This document shows positions 1 through 7,489 of a DNA stretch of 64,000 bases, one piece after another. The translations under genes were made by a program, and so were the position numbers. The notes beneath the pieces are model-generated. The model was not told the DNA's origin. It ran no database searches and saw nothing but the letters and a program-made list of their open reading frames with translations. Source of the DNA: Evansella vedderi (GTDB lineage: Bacteria; Bacillota; Bacilli; Bacillales; Salisediminibacteriaceae); the NCBI RefSeq assembly GCF_030813435.1, contig NZ_JAUSUG010000003.1, positions 62,001 to 126,000 on the forward strand. Direction: 5' to 3'. Each line of letters opens with the position of its first letter. Position 1 is the first letter of the stretch.

Positions 1-72
1 TTCCATCACTCCATTCTCGCGTTTCAACAACCTCATCTTAAACCTCAATTCCTTAAAAAAACCTTCTCTCCC

Positions 73-101
73 TTTTCATATGCAAAAGAATGTCGTACAA
101 T
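73..101 (+). promoter_or_regulatory. Putative sigma-A promoter of yneK
   Basis: A TACAAT -10 box (96-101) lies 17 bases after a weak -35-like TTTTCA (73-78), about 30 bases upstream of the yneK start. The -10 and spacing fit sigma-A; the -35 is poor, so this is tentative. The first 70 bases of the window hold nothing else I recognise. Confidence 0.35.
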
Positions 102-133
102 ATAGAACAGGTATAAGGGAGAGGTGATGTCTG

Positions 134-565
134 ATGCCAAACGATCTATTTATGTGGTTTATCGTCCTTTGGTCCCTATTTATGACGGTGATCATTGGTA
201 TCGGCGGCTATTTTATGTTTCGTAAATTTCTCAAAAAGCTGCCAAAGGAGGATGGGAAGTCCATACTTGACTGGCAGGAACATTATATTAATGAAACAAG
301 ACATTTATGGACAGAGGAAAATAAAGCATTTTTGGACGAGCTCTTAGAGCCTGTTCCAGAGCTTTTTCGTGATGTTGCTAAAGGAAAGATTGCCGGCAAA
401 ATTGGTGAGCTAGCTTTAGAAGAAAATGCAACGAGAATGACCGAGGACTTAATTATCAAAGGATATATTGCTGCCACACCTAAGCGAGATCATAAGTTTC
501 TAAAGAAGAAGTTAAAAGAAAAAGAAATTGACATGAATCAATATGCTGCTTATTTCCAGCAATAG
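134..565 (+). CDS. yneK: YneK family protein (DUF2621)
   Basis: A 143-residue protein with one N-terminal membrane segment (about residues 5-28) followed by a charged cytoplasmic or extracytoplasmic domain containing a conserved WTEENKAFLDELLEPVPELF stretch. It matches what I know of YneK/DUF2621, a Bacillaceae-restricted family of unknown function. The start is chosen because GGAGAGGTGAT lies just upstream. It is the only plus-strand gene in the first 13 kb and converges on ccdC; in B. subtilis yneJ (ccdC) and yneK are also neighbours. Function is not known and none is assigned here. Confidence 0.8.
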   Translation: MPNDLFMWFIVLWSLFMTVIIGIGGYFMFRKFLKKLPKEDGKSILDWQEHYINETRHLWTEENKAFLDELLEPVPELFRDVAKGKIAGKIGELALEENATRMTEDLIIKGYIAATPKRDHKFLKKKLKEKEIDMNQYAAYFQQ

Positions 566-570
566 TATGG

Positions 571-670
571 TTTGGATACGCTACAGGCGGATGCTTTTCG
601 CGGGCAATACTGGAGTCACCGCCTTCCGCTTCTCCAAGCTTATTAAAAATCAACAAAGGTTCCGAAAAGA
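571..670. repeat. Dispersed repeat family A, short copy
   Basis: It begins with GGATACGCTACAGGCGGATG and ends with CCGCCTTCCGCTTCTCCAAGC followed by an ACAACAAAG-type tail. The same two ends flank longer copies at about 12.0, 29.4, 36.1 and 50.4 kb; here the central part between CGGGCAA and GGAGTC is deleted. Confidence 0.7.
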
Positions 671-684
671 ACCAATCAAAACAT

Positions 685-731
685 AAAACCCAACACTCTA
701 GGAGATCAACTCTCCCTTGGTGTTGGGTTTT
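685..731. terminator. Bidirectional terminator between yneK and ccdC
   Basis: The arms AAAACCCAACAC (685-696) and GTGTTGGGTTTT (720-731) are perfectly complementary, with an A-tract on one side and a T-tract on the other. It can serve both convergent genes and overlaps the last codons of ccdC. Confidence 0.85.
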
Positions 732-1230
732 CTGATTGGAAGTTCCAATTAGCATTGGAATTCTGCTTTAGCTTAAATTCCTTTTCCACTTGCTTAAACT
801 TGTATAGCATGGCCAATCGCCATGGGAGAATCATTCCAAACGCTAATACAAAAAACATTCCTGCTAATACTTCGTATTCAAAATGGATCCCCAAAATAGT
901 TTTTGCCAATAAACGTACGGCCAATAATCCAAATAATATGAATGGGAATGCTTTTGACCGTTTCATATATATATTATTATCACGGATTTCAAAAGAGGAT
1001 AGTTTAATCAACAATATAGAAAATAATAGACCAACAGAAAATGCTTCAATAAGTTCAAGTGCTGAGGGTCTTACTGGTGGATATAGAAACATAAGAAAAC
1101 CTGTAGACATGGCTAAAGGTGGTATCATAATTTTTCTTACTGTTGCTGGTTTTTTCATTGCCTTCATTCTAATGAATAGGGCTAATAATGCCATCATTAC
1201 TGCTACAATACTTAAAAAAATGCCTATCAT
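706..1230 (-). CDS. ccdC: CcdC family membrane protein (YneJ)
   Basis: This 174-residue integral membrane protein has about five hydrophobic segments, including residues 1-20, 35-55, 63-80 and 130-150, and a polar C-terminal tail. It resembles the CcdC/YneJ family (DUF1453), encoded beside ccdA in bacilli but shown to be dispensable for cytochrome c maturation in B. subtilis; its biochemical role is unknown. The start is supported by GAGGAG nine bases upstream of ATG. The neighbours downstream in the window, a TlpA thioredoxin and an Lgt-like protein, fit a thiol or envelope context. ccdA itself is not in this window. Confidence 0.75.
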   Translation of the reverse strand: MIGIFLSIVAVMMALLALFIRMKAMKKPATVRKIMIPPLAMSTGFLMFLYPPVRPSALELIEAFSVGLLFSILLIKLSSFEIRDNNIYMKRSKAFPFILFGLLAVRLLAKTILGIHFEYEVLAGMFFVLAFGMILPWRLAMLYKFKQVEKEFKLKQNSNANWNFQSENPTPRES

Positions 1231-1310
1231 AGGGGTGCGCTCCTCTGTTTATCAACTTATGCAATAATTATAACACAATTGTGTTGTTAATTAATAAAAC
1301 ATAGGACAAA

Positions 1311-1925
1311 TTATATACTAAAAGGTGAAACCAAAAGATGAATGAACACCATTCCTATTAATAAAACGGCTGTCCTTGCATACTTTACCTTAGGAGAAAC
1401 TAGAAAAATGCTAACTCCCAATAGCAATAAATAAAGCCAAGTCATATATACATTTACAGGGTGGTAAACAGTATTTTCTACTGTAAAACCGAAAGAAAAA
1501 GGAGTTGGCGCCCCATAAGCTTTAACGCACAGGGAATAAAAAAGCAACATAGATACCGTTCCAAATAATAAACTATCCCAGCAGTGGTAAGGCCATTTTT
1601 TTCGATAACCTTGAAAAATTAAATACAAAAAACCAATGCCTATAGCCCCATAAGAAGCATAAGGACCACCTGCAAAATAAAGAATATTTCTCAAATCCAA
1701 TAACAAACTTGGCTCCAATAGAAACGGCCAAAATTTATAGAAAATAACTCCAATAACAATTCCCATTAACACAGAATCTAAGAACTCTTCCCTTACATTT
1801 ACTTTTAAACGTTTTAAATAGTAATGAATAATAGCATATCCAAAAGCGGTCCCTAGCAAGAAAAATAACATTTCCATAGTGACTGTTAAGGGGCCAAATG
1901 AAAATGTATGTAATGGTTCAAGCAT
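1311..1925 (-). CDS. Lgt-like membrane protein lacking the catalytic motif
   Basis: A 204-residue polytopic protein with about six or seven membrane segments. Its layout parallels prolipoprotein diacylglyceryl transferase (Lgt): an N-terminal FSFGPLTV before the first helix, a glycine-rich stretch AGGPYASYGAIGIGF where Lgt has GGLSFHGG, and HPVNVYMTWLYLLL where Lgt has HPTQLYE. The Lgt signature with GRIGNFxNGE is absent; the equivalent place reads KAYGAPTPFSFGF. It is also shorter than Lgt (about 270). It shares the TAATG junction with the upstream TlpA gene, so the two are translationally coupled. I infer a degenerate or repurposed Lgt paralogue, perhaps an electron- or lipid-linked partner of the thioredoxin; this is not proven. 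Confidence 0.6.
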   Translation of the reverse strand: MLEPLHTFSFGPLTVTMEMLFFLLGTAFGYAIIHYYLKRLKVNVREEFLDSVLMGIVIGVIFYKFWPFLLEPSLLLDLRNILYFAGGPYASYGAIGIGFLYLIFQGYRKKWPYHCWDSLLFGTVSMLLFYSLCVKAYGAPTPFSFGFTVENTVYHPVNVYMTWLYLLLLGVSIFLVSPKVKYARTAVLLIGMVFIHLLVSPFSI

Positions 1926-2488
1926 TACTCGCTCCCCCTTCCAAGCTGGCTGATGGTCTGTGTAATTTCTTGATATGTTAGAGCCCCGACCTTACGATGG
2001 ACGATAAAACCTTCCTTATCGATAAAAAGAGTGGCAGGAACTGGGGGGACAAAGTAGGCGGAAGATACACGCCCATTTACATCAGATACATTTAGAAACT
2101 CAATATCATGGTCCTTTATAAACTGTTCGGCAGCTTCCTTTGAATCCTGACTCGTAACATTAACCCCTAGAAAGGTAATTTCATTTTCGTAAGTAGCATG
2201 GGCCCTTTGCAAAGCTTCCATAGATGAAGCGCAAAAGGGGCACCAGGATGTCCAAAAATAAATTACTGTCCCCTGTTGACTATTATTAATTGTAGATGAT
2301 AGCTGAATGGTTTCATGAGGAGTCAGTAAGTTATCTAAAGTAAAATCCGGTGCTAAATGACCGATATGTGGCAACCCATGCATCTCTACATTTCCGTATT
2401 CCATAAAACGCCGTTGCTCTTGACCCATCCATAGGAAAAATACAATAGTTATGATAAGTAATATGGAAATAGTTCGTTTAACTAACAT
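1925..2488 (-). CDS. Membrane-anchored TlpA/ResA-type thioredoxin
   Basis: A 187-residue protein with an uncleaved signal anchor (residues 6-22) and an extracytoplasmic thioredoxin fold. The active site is WCPFC (C83, C86) and the cis-proline loop is at V150-P151. Family members reduce or transfer disulfides on exported proteins, for example apocytochrome c or spore envelope targets (ResA, StoA, YneN). YneN, near ccdA in B. subtilis, is the likeliest counterpart by location. The stop codon overlaps the start of the downstream Lgt-like gene. The actual substrate cannot be told from sequence. Confidence 0.8.
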   Translation of the reverse strand: MLVKRTISILLIITIVFFLWMGQEQRRFMEYGNVEMHGLPHIGHLAPDFTLDNLLTPHETIQLSSTINNSQQGTVIYFWTSWCPFCASSMEALQRAHATYENEITFLGVNVTSQDSKEAAEQFIKDHDIEFLNVSDVNGRVSSAYFVPPVPATLFIDKEGFIVHRKVGALTYQEITQTISQLGRGSE

Positions 2489-2535
2489 CTCAATCCCTCA
2501 CGAAAAAGTATCCATTTTCACGCCTGAAAAAACAT

Positions 2536-2561
2536 GAAAAAAACGCTGGAACAAACCAGCG
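2536..2561 (-). terminator. Terminator after copZ
   Basis: On the minus strand CGCTGG-TTTGTT-CCAGCG is followed by a run of T residues just past the copZ stop codon. Confidence 0.85.
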
Positions 2562-2574
2562 TATATATTATAGA

Positions 2575-2784
2575 TTAGGATACTACATCATAGCCTTGCT
2601 CTTCAATTTCTTCTTTAAGTTTATCTAGAGTCACAGCTGATTCATCGAATTCAACGGAAACATTATTTTCATCTAAATTCACTTCAGCTAAAGTTACACC
2701 TGCTACATTTTTAAGGGCACCTTCCACAGTTGATTTACAATGGTTGCAAGTCATTCCATCTACTCTAATTACTTCCTTTTTCAT
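2575..2784 (-). CDS. copZ: Copper chaperone CopZ
   Basis: A 69-residue heavy-metal-associated (HMA) domain protein with the Cu(I)-binding motif MTCNHC (C13, C16). CopZ carries Cu(I) in the cytoplasm to the P-type ATPase CopA. It is downstream of csoR on the same strand with a 70-base gap and a terminator behind it, so a csoR-copZ operon is likely. The usual third gene copA is not here, which means the exporter must be elsewhere or the operon has been reduced. Length and motif are typical. Confidence 0.92.
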   Translation of the reverse strand: MKKEVIRVDGMTCNHCKSTVEGALKNVAGVTLAEVNLDENNVSVEFDESAVTLDKLKEEIEEQGYDVVS

Positions 2785-2854
2785 ACAAAAACACTCTCCT
2801 TCTACTAGTAAAAAATATTATTACGCTTTACCTAAATAAAGTAAAACATGATAA

Positions 2855-3178
2855 TTAAGACTTCGAAAATTGCTGAATAACTTTCATAAGCTCCTCAATG
2901 GCTTCAGATCCTTCTCCATTTGCTACCGCATTGGAGACGCATCCCCGTGTATGGTCTTCCAGCAAGTGAAATCCAACCTTTTTTAAGGCTGCGCTAATGG
3001 CAGATAATTGAACTAAAATATCCACACAATAACGATCCTCTTCTATCATTCGCTGGATACCCCTTACTTGTCCCTCTACACGTCTTAATCTTTTCAGAAG
3101 CTCTTGCTTTTCCTCATCTGTTCTCATCATTCCCGGTTTCGTTATTTCTGTTAATGGAATGTTTAATTTATTATCCAA
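2855..3178 (-). CDS. csoR: Copper-sensing repressor CsoR
   Basis: This 107-residue all-helical repressor carries the CsoR ligand set C51, H76 and C80 (spacing as in B. subtilis CsoR C45, H70, C74) and the basic helix LLKRLRRVEGQVRGIQRMIE. CsoR binds DNA without copper and releases on binding Cu(I), derepressing copper-resistance genes. A pseudo-palindromic operator candidate sits directly upstream of its start at 3203-3224, indicating autoregulation. Downstream is copZ. Confidence 0.93.
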   Translation of the reverse strand: MDNKLNIPLTEITKPGMMRTDEEKQELLKRLRRVEGQVRGIQRMIEEDRYCVDILVQLSAISAALKKVGFHLLEDHTRGCVSNAVANGEGSEAIEELMKVIQQFSKS

Positions 3179-3202
3179 TTATCTATCACCTCTGATCTGA
3201 TT

Positions 3203-3224
3203 ATACCATACCCCTGGTACGTAT
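3203..3224 (-). promoter_or_regulatory. Putative CsoR operator
   Basis: The core CCATACCCCTGGTACGTAT (3206-3224) resembles the GC-rich interrupted dyad that CsoR binds upstream of copZA in bacilli. It ends about 25 bases before the csoR start codon. Assignment rests on similarity as I recall it and on position. Confidence 0.6.
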
Positions 3225-3302
3225 CTCTTGTCAATAATATACCAGCCAAAAGATAAACATGTCACATTTATTAAGTTGATATTCAGGCAGACAAACACCT
3301 CT

Positions 3303-3340
3303 AAACAAAGCCCGCAACGTTTTTACACTGATTGCGAGCT
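3303..3340 (-). terminator. Terminator after the SRPBCC gene
   Basis: Minus-strand arms GCTCGCAA and TTGCGGGC are followed by CTTTGTTT, shortly after the stop codon of the gene ending at 3368. Confidence 0.65.
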
Positions 3341-3367
3341 TCCTATAAGTAATATTTACCAAAATAA

Positions 3368-3805
3368 TTAGCTGTCTAAAGCTTTTTTCACACTTAGAAG
3401 ATTATCTCCATCTTCCTTCCTTACCATATTTACAAGAAAGGGCCTCATGATTTTTGTACGGAGACTGTTTGTTTGAACAGTTCCTTCAAAAACAACCTTT
3501 GTCCCTTCTTCCACTTCCTCAAATGTATAAATATATTCTACTTTTAAGGCGTTAGATTCTGTGAAAAAGGAAATTTTTTTATTTGGGACTACTTCCAAAA
3601 TCTCTAATTCGGAGGCAACTTTACGGGTCGGCGAAAGTTGTCTTACCTCTTTATAACGGGAGCCTGCCTCTCCACCTGAGTTTGTCAGCTTCTCCACTTT
3701 AACTACATTCGTAAAAATTTCTGTTCGATTCTCTGGATTGGCTAGAAAGGGATAAATGTCACTTAAGGGTTTATCGATTATCGTTTCTTCATGTAAATCA
3801 GCCAT
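3368..3805 (-). CDS. SRPBCC (START/Bet v1-like) family protein
   Basis: A 145-residue protein with the features of the SRPBCC fold: an N-terminal strand with E6-E7, a helix with YPFLANPENRTEIF, a run of beta strands (SRYKEVRQ, VEYIYTFEEVEEGTKVVFEG) and a long C-terminal helix. Such proteins form a hydrophobic cavity and bind lipids or other small hydrophobic ligands; no catalytic residues are evident. It has its own terminator and lies between csoR and the ABC exporter genes with no clear functional tie to either. The start follows GGAGG five or six bases upstream. Confidence 0.7.
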   Translation of the reverse strand: MADLHEETIIDKPLSDIYPFLANPENRTEIFTNVVKVEKLTNSGGEAGSRYKEVRQLSPTRKVASELEILEVVPNKKISFFTESNALKVEYIYTFEEVEEGTKVVFEGTVQTNSLRTKIMRPFLVNMVRKEDGDNLLSVKKALDS

Positions 3806-3846
3806 TGGCTTAACCTCCGTTCATAAATGCCTTCCATTTCTACTAT

Positions 3847-5649
3847 TTAATCTTCTACTGTTATTTCCTCTAACTTTTCTGCTCCTTGCTGTAATAAATA
3901 CATTTTATGATATAGTCCCTCTTGATCCAATAGTTCTCCATGTGTTCCATGCTCTACGATTTCCCCTTGATGAAGGACTAGAATTTGATCAGCGTCCTTA
4001 ATGGTGGATAATCGGTGAGCAATGGCAATTGTTGTTCGGCCACGTCTCATTTTTTCTAGGGCAATTTGTATTTCTGTTTCTGTTTCCGTGTCAACACTTG
4101 CAGTTGCTTCATCTAAGACAAGAATTTTCGGGTTCCGTGCCATCGTTCTAGCAAAGGAAATAAGCTGGCGCTGCCCACTGGAAAAAGTTGATCCTCGTTC
4201 TCCTACTGGAGTCTCATAACCCTTTGGTAATCTTTCAATAAATCCGTGGGCATGAACAAACTTCGCTGCTTCCACCACATCCTCATCCGTAATAGACGGG
4301 TCGTACAAACGGATATTATGCTTAATGTCTCCAACAAATAGAAATGGATCCTGAAGTACAAGACCTAGTTTAGAGCGCAGCTCTTCGTCGCTATATTGTT
4401 CAATGGGAGTACCATCAATAAGGATTTGACCTTTATTAATGGAATAGAAGCGCATCAATAAATTGATAATAGAGCTCTTCCCGCTTCCCGTATGCCCAAC
4501 AAGGGCTAACGTTTCCCCTTGACGAACCTTAAAACTAATATTTTTCAAAACATCCTGTTTCCCGTCATAAGAAAAAGTAACATCTCTAAATTCAATTTCC
4601 CCGAATTTAACTGTAGGCTCCTCACTTCCTTGTTTTACAGGAGCCAGTTCATCGTGATCCATCAAACGGAAAACACGGCCAGCGGAGATAATCGCCTGTT
4701 GAAAAATAGAAAGGCGCTGCATCATCTGGTTCACTGGTTCAAAAAAGCGGTCCAGATAATTCACAAAAGCGTATAATACCCCAATTTCAACAGGACTATT
4801 TAACGAGGTAATTCCAAAATAACTTAGAACGAGAACGAGAGCCATAATGGAAATAAAGTCCACAGCAGGACGTAACAATAACCCATCTAACTTGATGCTT
4901 TTGAACCAAGCTTCATGATGCTCTTGATTCGTCTTTTGAAATTCACGGTTCATTCTTCTTTCCTGTCTAAAAATCTGAACGATAGCCATTCCTTGGATGG
5001 ATTCATTTAACCTTGCATTTAATTGACTTAGCTTCTCGCTCATTTCTGAGTAATACTTGGAACTAAAGTGACGATATAGTTGCATGATTACAATAATAAT
5101 CGGTAAAATAACTAAACAAAATAGAGCGAGTTGAACGTTCAAATAGAACATGGCAATAAAAACACCAATTAAGAAAATGATATTTTGGACAAAAACAGCC
5201 ATTACACTAACATATAATTCCTTTACTTGCTCCGTATCATTCGTAATTCTTGACACAAGTCCCCCTGTAGGGAATTGATCAAAAAAGGATAATCCTAAAC
5301 GCTCCACCTTTGAAAAAATATCAATACGGAGCTCCTGGATTATTTCCAACGCCGTTTTCTGAAACAGTAAGGATTGGAAATAATTCATTACTGCAGAAGC
5401 AATATGCAAAACGATATAGCCTATTCCTAGTATTAGCAGCGCTTGTACTTCAAATATTCTCGGTGTTAAATAATCATCAATAAATATCTGAATAAGAATC
5501 GGGCCAATTAACTGAGAAGCCGTACCTCCCACTAATAAAAGGAAGGCTACGAGCAGCCACTGCCAGTGTGGCTTGGCATATTGTATTAAACGTTTAAAAA
5601 CTAGTCCTTGAGCTAAAGGGATAAGTAGATGTTTATGTCTTTCAATCAT
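3847..5649 (-). CDS. ABC exporter, catalytic half (YheH/BmrD-like)
   Basis: This 600-residue half-transporter has six N-terminal membrane helices (about 30-330) fused to a nucleotide-binding domain (about 350-590). The NBD has Walker A GHTGSGKSS, Walker B LVLDEA with the catalytic glutamate, and a non-canonical signature FSSGQ. Its partner gene ending at 5646 has the converse pattern, so the pair builds a heterodimer with one consensus and one degenerate ATP site, as in BmrCD and TM287/288. The start overlaps the partner stop by four bases (ATGA). Substrate unknown; multidrug export is the family expectation. YknV is the other possible counterpart. Confidence 0.85.
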   Translation of the reverse strand: MIERHKHLLIPLAQGLVFKRLIQYAKPHWQWLLVAFLLLVGGTASQLIGPILIQIFIDDYLTPRIFEVQALLILGIGYIVLHIASAVMNYFQSLLFQKTALEIIQELRIDIFSKVERLGLSFFDQFPTGGLVSRITNDTEQVKELYVSVMAVFVQNIIFLIGVFIAMFYLNVQLALFCLVILPIIIVIMQLYRHFSSKYYSEMSEKLSQLNARLNESIQGMAIVQIFRQERRMNREFQKTNQEHHEAWFKSIKLDGLLLRPAVDFISIMALVLVLSYFGITSLNSPVEIGVLYAFVNYLDRFFEPVNQMMQRLSIFQQAIISAGRVFRLMDHDELAPVKQGSEEPTVKFGEIEFRDVTFSYDGKQDVLKNISFKVRQGETLALVGHTGSGKSSIINLLMRFYSINKGQILIDGTPIEQYSDEELRSKLGLVLQDPFLFVGDIKHNIRLYDPSITDEDVVEAAKFVHAHGFIERLPKGYETPVGERGSTFSSGQRQLISFARTMARNPKILVLDEATASVDTETETEIQIALEKMRRGRTTIAIAHRLSTIKDADQILVLHQGEIVEHGTHGELLDQEGLYHKMYLLQQGAEKLEEITVED

Positions 5650-7403
5650 GATGATTTCCCTCCCCGCTCCACTAGAGATTCCAATTGTTGATGCTCATAC
5701 ATACGTCGGTACCAGCCGTCCTGGTCCATTAAGGAATCATGGTCTCCTCGCTCCAGCACTTCTCCCTGATCTAATACAAGAATAAGATCAGAATGTTTAA
5801 TTGCACTTAAACGATGGGCTGTAATTAAGGTGGTCTTTCCTTTTCTTATCTCTCGTAAAGCATGTAGAATCTCCTCTTCCGTTTTTGCATCAACAGCAGA
5901 TAAGGAGTCGTCTAAAATAAGTATTTCTGGGTTAGCAAGGAGAGCACGGGCGATGGAAATGCGCTGTTTTTGCCCACCAGATAAGGTGACCCCTCGTTCT
6001 CCTACAATTGTTTCATAGCCTTCATCAAAACGGATAATATCGTCGTGAATGGATGCTAGTTTGGCAGCATCAATGATTTCCTGGTAACTAGCATCAGGAT
6101 TAGCAAAGGCAATATTATCTGCAATGGTTGCTGAGAATAAGAAATGATCCTGTGGTACATAACCAATAGCAGACCGCAATGCATCTAACGTATAATTGTC
6201 GATGGCCCGTCCATCCAAATAGATATTTCCATTTTTTATATTAAAATCACGCATTAAGCCTTTTAATAGTGTTGTTTTACCGCTTCCCGTTCTCCCAGCA
6301 ATCCCAAGGGTTTGCCCCCTCTTAATTTGAAAGTAAACATCCTTCAATGCTGGATTTTCTCCTTCTTTGTAGACAAATTCATTCACTTGGAATTCTAAAT
6401 CCCCTTTGGGAGTTTCATTGACTGCTTCTGGGTTGTCCACAATATCTTGCTTTACTTTAAGGAGAGCCGATACACGATCATAGGAGGCCCTACCTCGCTC
6501 CACAATATTAAACAACCAGCCAAAAGCGAGCATAGGCCATATTAATAAGCCAAGATACACTGTAAAACTAGTCAACTGTCCTATCGTTAATTCTTCTATT
6601 ACTACATATCTAGCACCAAAAACGATAGATAAAAAGAAGGAAAACCCGACAATAACAGCAATAGTTGGATCGAATAGAGCGTCAACCTTTGCCACCTGAA
6701 CATTTTTCTTTACCACATCAGCCGATTCCTTTTTAAAGGCTTCTACCTCTTCCCCTTCGTACCCTAACGTTTTTGTAACACGAATTCCGGACATACTTTC
6801 CTGTACCTTATCGTTTAAAGAAGAAAATGCAGCTTGGGCTTTCGAAAAGCGCTTATGTAGCATCGAGCCATATTTGCTTGTCGCTATAGCCATAAATGGC
6901 ATAGGAATTAAAGCAATTAATGTAAGCTCCCAGCTGATAGTAACAGCCATTGTGATAATGACAAAGCTTCCCATTGTAATAGAATCTACTAAGGTAAGAA
7001 CCCCTACCCCTGCCGTCTGTTCAATAGCACGAATATCATTGGTAGCATGAGCCATTAAATCTCCTGTTCTTCTTTTTTGAAAAAAAGAGGAAGACATCTT
7101 TGAAAAATGTTCATAAAGATCATTTCTCAATAGTCTTGCTAAACGAATGGCAGGACCAAAAATTAAGATTCTCCAAAGATAGCGTAATATATATACGATA
7201 ATTGCTAAAACAAATAATAATAGCATCCATTGGAGAAGTATTTCTTCTGTTAAAGTATTCCTGTCTATATGGTCGACGATTACCCCCACCACATAGGGAG
7301 GTAATAAGGATAGAAAAGATACTAAAGCAAGAACGAATATTCCTCCGCCGTAATTCCACTTTTCTTTCTTAAAATACCATAGTAAATCGATAAAAACTCT
7401 CAT
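5646..7403 (-). CDS. ABC exporter, degenerate-site half (YheI/BmrC-like)
   Basis: A 585-residue half-transporter: six membrane helices (about 15-310) and an NBD (about 335-575). Walker A is GRTGSGKTT and the signature is canonical LSGGQ, but Walker B reads LILDDS, with aspartate replacing the catalytic glutamate. That marks it as the non-catalytic subunit of a heterodimeric exporter and it supplies LSGGQ to the partner's consensus site. First gene of the two-gene operon. Whether it is YheI (multidrug, BmrC) or YknU type cannot be settled from sequence alone; length matches both. Confidence 0.85.
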   Translation of the reverse strand: MRVFIDLLWYFKKEKWNYGGGIFVLALVSFLSLLPPYVVGVIVDHIDRNTLTEEILLQWMLLLFVLAIIVYILRYLWRILIFGPAIRLARLLRNDLYEHFSKMSSSFFQKRRTGDLMAHATNDIRAIEQTAGVGVLTLVDSITMGSFVIITMAVTISWELTLIALIPMPFMAIATSKYGSMLHKRFSKAQAAFSSLNDKVQESMSGIRVTKTLGYEGEEVEAFKKESADVVKKNVQVAKVDALFDPTIAVIVGFSFFLSIVFGARYVVIEELTIGQLTSFTVYLGLLIWPMLAFGWLFNIVERGRASYDRVSALLKVKQDIVDNPEAVNETPKGDLEFQVNEFVYKEGENPALKDVYFQIKRGQTLGIAGRTGSGKTTLLKGLMRDFNIKNGNIYLDGRAIDNYTLDALRSAIGYVPQDHFLFSATIADNIAFANPDASYQEIIDAAKLASIHDDIIRFDEGYETIVGERGVTLSGGQKQRISIARALLANPEILILDDSLSAVDAKTEEEILHALREIRKGKTTLITAHRLSAIKHSDLILVLDQGEVLERGDHDSLMDQDGWYRRMYEHQQLESLVERGGKSS

Positions 7404-7489
7404 CGTGCTGCCCCTTATCCTATTTGTGTCTTTAAAAAGACCAATTTCATCATATCAGAAAAGGAATTGACGGAAAAGAAAATAAATAT

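Noticed and set aside
755-1267. Long plus-strand frame (170 codons) over ccdC
   Set aside because: It is the antisense of ccdC, with unlikely composition (Asn- and Ile-rich) and no RBS.
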